In this document: positions 1 to 7,174 of the stretch, piece after piece | How positions within the stretch are numbered: position 1 is the first letter of the stretch | How the letters are laid out: every line of letters starts with the position of its first letter | NCBI GenBank assembly: GCA_964620215.1 | Contig: CAZUJE010000029.1 | Coordinates: 1-25,426 of the forward strand | Source: JAUSIF01 sp964620215 | GTDB lineage: Bacteria; Pseudomonadota; Alphaproteobacteria; Rhizobiales; Xanthobacteraceae | Direction of reading: 5' to 3' | DNA: 25,426 nucleotides | Program-made: the position numbers and the translations under genes | Notes under the pieces: generated by a model | What the model saw: the letters and a program-made list of their open reading frames with translations, nothing else | The model's database searches: none | What the model was told of the DNA's origin: nothing

Positions 1-44
1 GGCGCGCGCCATTCGGTCTTGGTGAAATCGGGCAGCCGGGTCAT
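1..44 (-). CDS. scpA: Methylmalonyl-CoA mutase large subunit, N-terminal fragment
   Basis: Only the first 14 codons and part of the next lie in the window; the rest runs off the left edge. The readable residues are MTRLPDFTKTEWRA, a typical opening for alphaproteobacterial methylmalonyl-CoA mutase large (catalytic, cobalamin-binding) subunits. The ATG (42-44) has a good ribosome binding site, GAGGAAAG, just upstream. It begins 40 nt after the small-subunit stop codon on the same strand, the usual small-then-large order. The enzyme interconverts methylmalonyl-CoA and succinyl-CoA in propionyl-CoA metabolism. The call rests on the N-terminal sequence and the neighbour, because no catalytic part is visible. 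Confidence 0.8.
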   Translation of the reverse strand, partial: MTRLPDFTKTEWRA

Positions 45-84
45 CGGGCTTTCCTCGCGATTTCATTATAGCACGCGGTGCATT

Positions 85-1515
85 TCATTCGAACTGCTCA
101 CCCAGCCTGATACGCGGCAGTGGTTCCACTTGAACGGCGGGCTTCATGGGTGGAAGGCTGATGCGCCGCGCGTCCAGCACATCCACCGGCAGTTCTTTCG
201 AATTCCTGAACACCGTAACGCCGATCAGAGGGTCTTTGCCGTCTTTAACGGCCTTGATGCGCTGTTCGCGCACGGCGGCGGCCTGTTTCTGGATCAGGCC
301 TTTATCGAGCGCGGCGTATGCGCCACCCGCTGCTTCAATTTCCTGAAACTGTTTCCACGCTGTCGCGCAGAGTTTCTCGGTCAAATCCTCAATCGCGCCC
401 GAACCCGCAGCCGGATCGTCCACGCGGTGCAGATTGGATTCCTCGATCAAAAGCAATTGCAGGTTGCGGGCAATACGGCGCGCGAAACGGTCGGGCAATC
501 CATGCGCGGCGGTGTGCGGCAGCACGCTGACACTGTCCGCGCCGCCAAGTCCCGCTGAAAACGCGGCAATGGTGCAGCGGAGCCAGTTCACATGCGGATC
601 GCGCCTGGTCATCATGCGCCAAGCGGTTTCGGCGTGGAGTTTGATAGGTTTCGGCGTCAGTCCGCTCGCCTCTTCCACGCGCGCCCAGAGTTTTCGCAGC
701 GCGCGGAATTTTGACATGGTCAGAAACTGGTCCGCATCGGCGGACAGGAGAAATGCGATCTGCGCGCTCGCCTGATCGAGCGAAAGCCCGGCTTTCTCCA
801 TGGCGCGAAGATAGGTGACCGCGCTGGCAACGACCCACGCCAGCTCCTGCGCCTCTGATCCGCCGGCGTCGTGTATCGGTCTTCCATCGGCGATGAATGT
901 CTGTCCGCGAAATCCACGCTTCACAAGCGAGGCAGCAAAATCCGCGCGCTTCGCAATTCCCTCATTCGCGGATTCGGGAATTCCGCCCAGTGCGGCAAGC
1001 GCGCCGAGCGGATCGATGCCAAGCGCCACGTCGAGTTTTGAAATTTCAATTCCGCGCGTTTCCGTAACCTTGAGAAAGGACTTCGCCGCCTTGAACACGC
1101 GCGGCCGTGCGTCGAGGCGAATGGAGACGGCATCAAGCCAGACATTTTCCAGCAGGCGCGACAGCGTCTTCTCATCCACTTCCGCAAGGCCATAACCGTT
1201 CGCCGAAGGCGCGCCCGCGAAAATCAGGGAGAGGCCGGCCGCGCCGTTTTCCAGATCATGCAGCGCTTCCTTATTGGCGATGGCGGCATCGGGATGATCG
1301 GCGCGCTGGATGACTTGCCAGGGCGTTCCCGGCGCGCGTCCCGCCACCGCTTTCGCATCCTTCGCGCGCTCGTAAAGCGGCTCAATCCGCAGCCCGTCAT
1401 AGGTCTTGGAGACGAGCGTCCCGAAAGGCGCGCCCTTCAACGCCCTCTCAACCAGCGCGAGCCAATCCTCGCGCCTTGCCGGCGGAAATTCTGAAGCGAG
1501 CGGAAGTCCGGTCAT
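85..1515 (-). CDS. mutA: Methylmalonyl-CoA mutase small subunit, lacking the C-terminal cobalamin-like domain
   Basis: This 476-residue protein is the non-catalytic partner of the adenosylcobalamin-dependent mutase that converts methylmalonyl-CoA to succinyl-CoA. Family features are the N-terminal SEFPPARREDWLALVERALKG, the KTYDGLRIEPLY strand (substrate-barrel entry), and TAWRMMTRRDPHVNWLR and IARNLQLLLIEESNLHRVDDPAAGSG in the TIM barrel (the second motif is one run split here only by description). I chose ATG 1515 because the family usually opens MxxLPLAxEFPP; an in-frame GTG at 1560 would add 15 residues but has no visible ribosome binding site. The protein stops right after PRIRLGEQFE, where the barrel ends. 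Classical small subunits of about 600 residues or more continue into a degenerate B12-binding domain, which is absent here. It follows folK by 80 nt and precedes the large subunit. Confidence 0.9.
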   Translation of the reverse strand: MTGLPLASEFPPARREDWLALVERALKGAPFGTLVSKTYDGLRIEPLYERAKDAKAVAGRAPGTPWQVIQRADHPDAAIANKEALHDLENGAAGLSLIFAGAPSANGYGLAEVDEKTLSRLLENVWLDAVSIRLDARPRVFKAAKSFLKVTETRGIEISKLDVALGIDPLGALAALGGIPESANEGIAKRADFAASLVKRGFRGQTFIADGRPIHDAGGSEAQELAWVVASAVTYLRAMEKAGLSLDQASAQIAFLLSADADQFLTMSKFRALRKLWARVEEASGLTPKPIKLHAETAWRMMTRRDPHVNWLRCTIAAFSAGLGGADSVSVLPHTAAHGLPDRFARRIARNLQLLLIEESNLHRVDDPAAGSGAIEDLTEKLCATAWKQFQEIEAAGGAYAALDKGLIQKQAAAVREQRIKAVKDGKDPLIGVTVFRNSKELPVDVLDARRISLPPMKPAVQVEPLPRIRLGEQFE

Positions 1516-1595
1516 CTCGTTATGGTCTGGCGTTGCGTTGTATTTCGCCCAAAGTGCCACGGGCGAGCGCTAGCGCCAACCGCGCTTTGTCTGGC

Positions 1596-2084
1596 TTAGT
1601 TGCCGTTCTCTAGCCGCACAACGCCCGTAATTCCCGCCCGCGCCAGAGCCGAGCGTACGGGTATGCCGTTGACAACCATATGTGGCGCGATCTCGTTGAG
1701 CGGCACCAGCACGAAAGCCCGTTGCAACATGCGCGGGTGTGGAATGTGGAGCACTTTGGTTGTGAGACGCACGCCTTCGTACAGCAGAATGTCGAGGTCC
1801 ATCGTGCGCGGGCCGAAGCGCTGTTCTTTCCGGCGGTCGCGGCCGAGTGAAGTTTCGATCCGGCGCAATGCCCGCAAGAGCGCATAGGGGGTGAGTTCTG
1901 TGCCGCCGCGAATGACCTGATTGAGATAGCGGCTCTGCTTCACCGGCCCCCAAGGCTCCGTTTCATAAATCGATGAGACGGCTTTCAGCGAAATGCCCAT
2001 GCGCCGCATGGCGGCGCGGGCATGGGCGAGATTTTTCTTCCGGTCGCCGAGATTGCTGCCGAGCGCGATGAAGACCTCAGCCAT
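1596..2084 (-). CDS. folK: 2-amino-4-hydroxy-6-hydroxymethyldihydropteridine pyrophosphokinase (HPPK)
   Basis: FolK transfers pyrophosphate from ATP to 6-hydroxymethyl-7,8-dihydropterin, giving the pterin substrate of FolP. The protein has 162 residues, normal for the family. Motifs in order: IALGSNLGDRKKN near the N-terminus, YETEPWGPVKQSRYLNQV (pterin loop), the signature RFGPRTMDLDILLY with its paired Asp residues for magnesium, then IPHPRMLQRAFVLVPLNEI. The ATG overlaps the end of folB by 8 nt, so the two are probably translationally coupled. This is the third gene of a folP-folB-folK run on the minus strand. The next gene downstream is the mutase small subunit, an unrelated pathway that may share the transcript. 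Confidence 0.97.
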   Translation of the reverse strand: MAEVFIALGSNLGDRKKNLAHARAAMRRMGISLKAVSSIYETEPWGPVKQSRYLNQVIRGGTELTPYALLRALRRIETSLGRDRRKEQRFGPRTMDLDILLYEGVRLTTKVLHIPHPRMLQRAFVLVPLNEIAPHMVVNGIPVRSALARAGITGVVRLENGN

Positions 2085-2445
2085 CGCGCTTGCGCGTCAC
2101 CGTCGCCGAAACATGGTCGATCACCGCTGGCACTGGCGCGGACGGCTTGCGCACGGTCACGCGGGCAAGGTCGATCTTCGAAAAATGGGCGAGGATCGCG
2201 CCGGCGATATGCGAAGCCACGGCCTCGATCAGATAGAAACGCTTGTCGCGGAAAGCCGCTTCGGCCACCGCGACAACCTCTCCGTAATCGACGGAGTCCG
2301 CGATGCGGTCGGATTTTGCCGCTTCGCGCATGTCGTATCGCAGGTGCAAATCCATAATGAAACGCTGGCCGAGTTCTTCCTCGGCCTTGTTCACGCCATG
2401 GCGGCCGAAAATGACGAGGCCGATGACTTCAATTTCACCTTGCAT
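2077..2445 (-). CDS. folB: Dihydroneopterin aldolase
   Basis: FolB cleaves 7,8-dihydroneopterin to 6-hydroxymethyl-7,8-dihydropterin and glycolaldehyde in folate synthesis. The 122-residue chain has the family pattern: GLVIFGRHGVNKAEEELGQRF with the conserved Glu of the substrate pocket, a central DSVDYGEVV segment, an IEAVASHIA helix, and VRKPSAPV with the conserved catalytic Lys. The start at 2445 is preferred because GAGGAG lies 9 nt upstream. An ATG at 2472 would add nine residues and has no comparable site. With this start the gene overlaps folP by 11 nt and folK by 8 nt, which suggests coupled translation of the three. Confidence 0.95.
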   Translation of the reverse strand: MQGEIEVIGLVIFGRHGVNKAEEELGQRFIMDLHLRYDMREAAKSDRIADSVDYGEVVAVAEAAFRDKRFYLIEAVASHIAGAILAHFSKIDLARVTVRKPSAPVPAVIDHVSATVTRKRDG

Positions 2446-3286
2446 CAGCGGGCACTCCTCGGATTGCATCAATTACACGCATGGCCTGCACATGCGCGGC
2501 GACATCGTGAACTCTGATAATATCAGCGCCCGTAAGAACGCCGGCGCTGTTGGCGGCGATGCTTCCGGGCAAGCGTTCCTTTGGCTCGGATGGATATAGC
2601 CGGTTGATGAAGGATTTTCGCGACACGCCCAGTAAAATTGGATAGCCGAAATTCTGTAATTCCCCAAGCCGTTTAAGTGCTGACAGATTTTGTTCCGGGG
2701 ATTTTCCGAAACCGATGCCCGGATCGAGCACAATCCGGTCCTCGCGGATGCCCGCCTTGCTCGCGCGCTCAAGAGAGCGGCCAAAGAAAGCACGCATCTC
2801 TTCCACAATATCCAGCGAGGCGTCGATGCCTTCGCGATTATGCATGATAACGACAGCGGCCTCGAACGCGGCAACCACTTTGGCGATGTCGGGATCGCGC
2901 TGCAAGCCCCAGACGTCGTTCACGATCTTCGCCCCAGCCAGCAGGGCGCGCTCCGCGACCTTCGCTTTATAGGTGTCGATCGAAACCGGAACGGAAATCT
3001 TTTCCACGAGCCCTTCGATTACCGGAAGCGCGCGAGAAATTTCTTCTTCAATGGAAATTTCCTGGTGGCCGGGCCGTGTCGATTCTCCGCCGACATCGAT
3101 CATGTCAGCGCCTTCCTTCACAAGTTGAAGTCCGGCCGCCATCGCGGCTTTCGAATCCGCATAGGATCCGCCGTCCGAAAATGAATCCGGCGTTACGTTG
3201 ATAATTCCCATGATGAGCGTGCGGGGACCGAGCGGCAATTTCACACCGCGCGCGTCAAGGGAACGAATGGGATTTTGATGCAGCAT
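2435..3286 (-). CDS. folP: Dihydropteroate synthase
   Basis: FolP condenses 6-hydroxymethyldihydropterin pyrophosphate with p-aminobenzoate; it is the target of sulfonamides. The 283-residue TIM-barrel protein carries the complete motif set in order: MGIINVTPDSFSDGG (loop 1), DMIDVGGESTRPG (loop 2), VSIDTYK, IVNDVWG, VIMHN, RIVLDPGIGFGKSPEQN, LLGVSRKSFI and the C-terminal IIRVHDVAAH. No departure from the usual active-site pattern is seen, so nothing suggests sulfonamide resistance. The ATG at 3286 lacks a strong ribosome binding site. It is the first gene of the folP-folB-folK run; the 96-nt gap upstream holds an inverted repeat (3311-3344). Confidence 0.97.
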   Translation of the reverse strand: MLHQNPIRSLDARGVKLPLGPRTLIMGIINVTPDSFSDGGSYADSKAAMAAGLQLVKEGADMIDVGGESTRPGHQEISIEEEISRALPVIEGLVEKISVPVSIDTYKAKVAERALLAGAKIVNDVWGLQRDPDIAKVVAAFEAAVVIMHNREGIDASLDIVEEMRAFFGRSLERASKAGIREDRIVLDPGIGFGKSPEQNLSALKRLGELQNFGYPILLGVSRKSFINRLYPSEPKERLPGSIAANSAGVLTGADIIRVHDVAAHVQAMRVIDAIRGVPADAR

Positions 3287-3310
3287 CTAAATGCAACCGA
3301 AGGCGGTTAT

Positions 3311-3344
3311 CTGACCGGGCGCGTGAAATTGCAAGGCCGGTCAG
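3311..3344. repeat. 8-bp perfect inverted repeat between the DUF4332 gene and folP
   Basis: CTGACCGG at 3311-3318 is matched by CCGGTCAG at 3337-3344 with an 18-nt loop. It lies downstream of the DUF4332 stop and upstream of the folP start on the minus strand. No T-run follows either arm, so it is not a standard intrinsic terminator. A leader hairpin or Rho-associated 3' end is possible. Confidence 0.5.
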
Positions 3345-3382
3345 GAATCCGCATCAAACGGGATGCTGAATGAATCTATCGA

Positions 3383-3790
3383 TCAATAGGTGATCTTCAT
3401 CGGGAGCGATCTGGCCTGCGCAATCCACTTGGCCACCATTTGCTCGCTCGGAACGACCCTTACAAGCTTGCGCGCCTTGTTCGCCTCAGCCATTGCTTCC
3501 GCCAGATTCTTCGGGTTGCGGTATTTCAGTTCGCGGACCGTATCGACACCGGCGGCTTCCAGCAGTTCCGAATATTCCTCGCCGACGCCCTTGATGCGCA
3601 TCATGTCGGCCATGTTCGCCCATTTCAGGATTCGCGCACATTCGACGCCGGTTTTCGCGGCGAGCGCCTTGCGGCCTTTCGGGCTTTTCGCCGCCTCAAG
3701 CAGCTTCTGCATCGTGCGGATGCGCTGGGCCTTGAGCCGTTCGGCGATCGTGGGGGCAATGCCCTCGATATCGCTGATGGGATAGCTCAT
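3383..3790 (-). CDS. DUF4332 domain protein (helix-hairpin-helix-like)
   Basis: The 135-residue chain opens MSYPISDIEGIAPTIAERLKAQ and contains a second similar segment, MRIKGVGEEYSELLEAAGV. Both are I-x-G-I/V-G/A loops between short helices, as in the helix-hairpin-helix fold of DUF4332 proteins. The molecular role of the family is unknown; the fold suggests nucleic-acid or protein binding. The chain is rich in Lys and Arg. I chose ATG 3790 because orthologues open at MSYPIS; an in-frame ATG at 3814 would add MFGIGANA and has no better ribosome binding site. It sits 96 nt upstream of folP on the same strand, but nothing ties it to folate synthesis. Confidence 0.85.
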   Translation of the reverse strand: MSYPISDIEGIAPTIAERLKAQRIRTMQKLLEAAKSPKGRKALAAKTGVECARILKWANMADMMRIKGVGEEYSELLEAAGVDTVRELKYRNPKNLAEAMAEANKARKLVRVVPSEQMVAKWIAQARSLPMKITY

Positions 3791-3899
3791 TGCATTCGCC
3801 CCGATCCCGAACATTTCCGGCAGTCACCGGGCCATCCGCAGCGGTCCGGGCCGTCGTGACTCACAACTTATGTGATGCGCCCCGGGAGCCGATCAGGGT

Positions 3900-3967
3900 C
3901 TCCGGAATTCGCCAAAACCCGCTACGAAACGTTCGATTGAATTCGGCGCAACAGAAAAATTCCGGAG
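3900..3967. repeat. 10-bp perfect inverted repeat in intergenic gap
   Basis: CTCCGGAATT at 3900-3909 is the exact reverse complement of AATTCCGGAG at 3958-3967, with 48 nt between. Its function is unknown. It could fold as the base of a structured RNA or mark paired protein-binding sites. Confidence 0.6.
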
Positions 3968-4042
3968 CCGCCGTGCAGTCAGACGCTACAATCGATTTGC
4001 TTCCGTAGTTTTCGAGCCAATTTGAGCAAGCTGCGGCCTCCA

Positions 4043-4104
4043 GCACAAGCGCAAAGATTTTATATTTTCGAAGGGCTCGACAGCTTCAAGTGATCGGCTT
4101 GTGC
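4043..4104. repeat. 8-bp perfect inverted repeat in intergenic gap
   Basis: GCACAAGC at 4043-4050 pairs with GCTTGTGC at 4097-4104 across 46 nt. The span is similar to the neighbouring repeat at 3900-3967. The loop contains an A/T-rich stretch around 4055-4070. No function can be assigned. Confidence 0.5.
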
Positions 4105-4187
4105 GATGCGCAAACCGGTAGAAACCCGGGAGACGGCGGACTATAAGCGGGCTAAGAAGTAAACGGCGTCCGAAAAGGGAGAGCCTG

Positions 4188-5753
4188 ATGGCGGCAGCAA
4201 AGACCGACGACAAGATTTTCGTAGGCAAGAGCGTCAAGCCCGAATACCTCGAACTGCATCTTGCGAACCGTCACGGGCTGGTGACCGGCGCGACCGGCAC
4301 CGGCAAGACCGTCACGCTGCAAATTCTCGCTGAAGGTTTCTCCAATGCGGGCGTCCCGGTGTTTGCCGCCGACATCAAGGGTGACCTATCCGGCATCTCG
4401 CAGGAGGGGCAGGGCCAGGACTTCATCCTGAAGCGCGCGAAAGAGGTCGGGATCAAATACGAGCCGGACCAGTTTCCGGTCATCTTCTGGGATTTGTTCG
4501 GCGAGCAGGGTCATCCGATCCGCGCGACGGTGACGGAAATGGGTCCGTTGCTGTTTTCGCGGCTCATGGACCTGAATGAAACGCAGGAAGGTGTGCTCAA
4601 CATCGCGTTCCGCGTCGCCGACGAGCAGGGCTTGCTGTTGCTCGACCTGAAAGACCTGCGCGCGATGCTGACGTTCATCGCGGAGAATGCCGCCAGCCTC
4701 ACCAAAACATACGGAAACGTTTCCACCGCGACGATCGGCACCATCCAGCGCGCATTGCTGGTGCTGGAAAACCAGAACGGCGACAGGTTTTTCGGGGAGC
4801 CGGCGCTGGAAATCAAAGACCTCATGCGCAAGGACCGCGATGGCCGGGGCGTTATCAGCATTCTCGCCGCCGATAAACTGATGGAAAACCCCCGTCTTTA
4901 CTCGACTTTCCTGCTCTGGCTGCTGTCCGAACTGTTCGAGGAGCTTCCCGAAGTTGGCGACGTGGACAAGCCGAAAGCCGTGTTCTTTTTCGACGAAGCC
5001 CATCTCCTGTTCGACGAGGCGCCGAAGGCGCTGTTGCAGAAGATCGAGCAGGTCGTCCGTCTCATCCGCTCCAAGGGTGTCGGCGTTTATTTTGTCACCC
5101 AGAATCCGCTCGACGTTCCCGACACCGTGCTCGCCAAGCTCGGCAACCGCGTGCAGCATGCATTGCGCGCCTACACGCCGCGCGAGCAGAAGGCGGTGAA
5201 AGCCGCCGCCGAAACCTTCCGGCCGAATCCGAAAATCAAGACCGAGCGCGTGATTACCGAACTCGGCAAGGGCGAGGCGCTTGTTTCATTTCTCGAAGGC
5301 AACGGCGTGCCCGCAATGGTGCAACAGGCGCTTATCCGCCCGCCTTCGGCGCGCGTCGGCGCGATCACGCCACAGGAGCGCCAGTCCGTCATCAAGGACA
5401 GTTCGGTGCGCGGCCAGTACGAAAAGGCCATCGACCGCGAGTCCGCCTACGAGAAGCTGCAAGGCCGCGCGAACGAGAAGGCGGCGGATGCAAGCGAAGT
5501 TGAGGAATCCGGCGGCGGCGTTGGCGGAGCCATCGGCGGCATGATCGGCTCGATCTTCGGCACCAACCGCAAACGCGGAGAGAGGTTGACGACTTCGCAG
5601 ACCGTCGCGCGTGAGGTGACCCGGACAGTCACAAACCGTGTCGCCGGCAAGGTCGCAGCCGAACTCGGCAAAAGCGTTGCTGGCAGCGTCGGCGGCTCGA
5701 TCGGCCGCGCGATCATCCGCGGCACGCTGGGTGGCATCCTGCGGTCACGATAG
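4188..5753 (+). CDS. HerA-like DUF853 ATPase
   Basis: This 521-residue protein belongs to the DUF853/HerA-like family of FtsK-HerA superfamily ATPases. The Walker A motif GATGTGKT is at residues 34-41 with K40. Walker B is AVFFFDEAHLLF with D269-E270. An arginine-rich sensor region and YFVTQNPLDVP follow around residues 290-310. The last 80 residues are glycine-rich with repeated GG pairs (GGGVGGAIGGMIGSIFG, then VGGSIGRAIIRG). Such glycine-zipper-like tails may associate with membranes or oligomerise. Family members are assumed to be hexameric DNA pumps or helicases, but the role of DUF853 proteins is not established. No NurA nuclease gene is adjacent. The M20 peptidase gene starts 11 nt downstream, so the two probably share a transcript. 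Confidence 0.92.
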   Translation: MAAAKTDDKIFVGKSVKPEYLELHLANRHGLVTGATGTGKTVTLQILAEGFSNAGVPVFAADIKGDLSGISQEGQGQDFILKRAKEVGIKYEPDQFPVIFWDLFGEQGHPIRATVTEMGPLLFSRLMDLNETQEGVLNIAFRVADEQGLLLLDLKDLRAMLTFIAENAASLTKTYGNVSTATIGTIQRALLVLENQNGDRFFGEPALEIKDLMRKDRDGRGVISILAADKLMENPRLYSTFLLWLLSELFEELPEVGDVDKPKAVFFFDEAHLLFDEAPKALLQKIEQVVRLIRSKGVGVYFVTQNPLDVPDTVLAKLGNRVQHALRAYTPREQKAVKAAAETFRPNPKIKTERVITELGKGEALVSFLEGNGVPAMVQQALIRPPSARVGAITPQERQSVIKDSSVRGQYEKAIDRESAYEKLQGRANEKAADASEVEESGGGVGGAIGGMIGSIFGTNRKRGERLTTSQTVAREVTRTVTNRVAGKVAAELGKSVAGSVGGSIGRAIIRGTLGGILRSR

Positions 5754-5764
5754 TTCGCGCCGTT

Positions 5765-7150
5765 ATGTCCCTCGACCGCGTACTCGCGAGCATTGACGGC
5801 GGCCTCGACAACAGCCTTGAGCGGCTGTTCGGGCTGCTGAGGATTCCAAGCGTCTCCACCGATCCCGCCTACAAGGATGAGTGCAAACGCGCTGCGAACT
5901 GGCTGAAGGAAGAACTGGACGCGCTCAATTTCAGCGCGAAGGTTCATCCCACGCCGGGGCATCCGATGGTCGTTGCCCACGCCAAGGGCCGGAGCGGAAG
6001 CACAGGCCCGCATGTTCTGTTTTATGGCCATTACGACGTGCAGCCGCCCGATCCGCTCGATCTGTGGAAGACGAAGCCGTTCGAGCCGGCCATCGTGGAG
6101 ATCGGCGGCAAGCAGGTGATCGTCGCCCGTGGCTCGGCGGACGACAAAGGCCAGCTAATGACCTTTCTGGAGGCCTGTCGCGCCTTTATCGCGGTTGAGG
6201 GCTCGCTGCCGCTTCCGGTGACCATCCTGTTTGAAGGCGAGGAAGAAACCGGCAGCCCGTCGCTGAAGCCGTTTCTCGACGCCCACAAGGATGAGCTGAA
6301 AGCCGATCTGGCGCTGATCTGCGACACCGATATGTGGGACGAGGAAACGCCCGCCGTCACCACCATGCTGCGCGGGCTGGTGCTGGAAGAAGTCACCATC
6401 AAGGGCGCCGACCGCGACCTGCATTCAGGCCTGTTCGGGGGTGCCGCGATCAATCCGATCCGGGTGCTGTCACGTATTCTCGGCGAGATTCACGATGCGG
6501 ATGGCCGCATCACAATCCCCGGCTTTTATGACGGCGTGCGCGAACTCGATGCCGAAGTGCAGGCGCAGTGGAAGGCGCTGGCATTCGATCAAAACAGTTT
6601 TCTCGGCGACCTCGGCCTGAAGCAGCCCGCGGGCGAGCGCGGCAGGCACCCGCTCGAGCAAATCTGGTCGCGGCCGACCTGCGACGTGAACGGAATCTAC
6701 GGCGGCTACATGGGCGAGGGATCGAAGACCGTGATCCCGGCGAAGGCCACGGCGAAGGTTTCATTCCGGCTGGTGAGCGAGCAGAACCCGATCAAGATAC
6801 GCGATGCCTTCCGCGCATTCGTGCGAGAGAGATTGCCTGCGGATTGCACGGCGGAATTCATTTCGCATGGCGCAAGCCCGGCACTTCAATTGCCGCTCGA
6901 CTCTCCGCATCTGGCCAAGGCCAGAGCCGCCCTCGCGGCGGAGTGGGGAAGGCCGGCCGTGCTGAAAGGCTCCGGCGGTTCCATTCCGATCGTGGGGTCA
7001 TTCAAGCACGATCTTGGAATGAATTCGCTTTTGATCGGCTTTGGCCTCGACGACGACCGCATCCATTCGCCGAACGAGAAATACGATCTTGCGTCGTTCC
7101 GGAAGGGCACCCGTTCCTGGGCGCGGATTCTGGCGGCGCTGGCGGAATAA
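5765..7150 (+). CDS. M20 family metallopeptidase (dipeptidase)
   Basis: A 461-residue zinc peptidase of the M20 family, of the dipeptidase branch that also includes carnosinase-like enzymes. Metal-site and catalytic motifs are intact: YGHYDVQP (H89), GSADDKGQ (bridging D126), EGEEETGS with the catalytic and metal Glu pair, LICDTDMWD, and a C-terminal IHSPNEKY His. The lid/dimerisation domain occupies the middle, with DRDLHSGLFGGAAINP. No signal peptide is visible, so a cytoplasmic role in dipeptide turnover is likely; the substrate cannot be read from sequence. It lies 11 nt after the DUF853 gene with no clear ribosome binding site of its own, which suggests coupling. It converges on the glycosyltransferase gene with 24 nt between stops. 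Confidence 0.94.
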   Translation: MSLDRVLASIDGGLDNSLERLFGLLRIPSVSTDPAYKDECKRAANWLKEELDALNFSAKVHPTPGHPMVVAHAKGRSGSTGPHVLFYGHYDVQPPDPLDLWKTKPFEPAIVEIGGKQVIVARGSADDKGQLMTFLEACRAFIAVEGSLPLPVTILFEGEEETGSPSLKPFLDAHKDELKADLALICDTDMWDEETPAVTTMLRGLVLEEVTIKGADRDLHSGLFGGAAINPIRVLSRILGEIHDADGRITIPGFYDGVRELDAEVQAQWKALAFDQNSFLGDLGLKQPAGERGRHPLEQIWSRPTCDVNGIYGGYMGEGSKTVIPAKATAKVSFRLVSEQNPIKIRDAFRAFVRERLPADCTAEFISHGASPALQLPLDSPHLAKARAALAAEWGRPAVLKGSGGSIPIVGSFKHDLGMNSLLIGFGLDDDRIHSPNEKYDLASFRKGTRSWARILAALAE

Positions 7151-7174
7151 ACCGCCGAAACGGCCGGAGCGAAT

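Larger units (their letters stand above)
3791..4187. other. 397-nt intergenic region with two spaced inverted repeats
   Basis: The gap separates divergent transcription units, the DUF4332 gene (minus) and the DUF853 ATPase (plus), so both promoters should lie here. I see no convincing coding sequence. Two perfect inverted repeats are present, with arms at 3900-3909/3958-3967 and 4043-4050/4097-4104, listed separately. A TATAAG hexamer at 4142-4147 could serve as a -10 element for the plus-strand gene, but there is no matching -35. AAGGGAGAG just before ATG 4188 is the ribosome binding site of the ATPase gene. Confidence 0.5.

Noticed and set aside
3790..4008. 72-codon plus-strand frame in the gap before the ATPase gene
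   Set aside because: No ribosome binding site, overlap with the DUF4332 start and with an inverted repeat; composition is not protein-like.
4386..5159. 257-codon open frame on the minus strand inside the HerA-like ATPase gene
   Set aside because: It is antisense to a well-supported ATPase with intact Walker motifs; G+C-rich codons keep the opposite frame open, and the protein resembles nothing.
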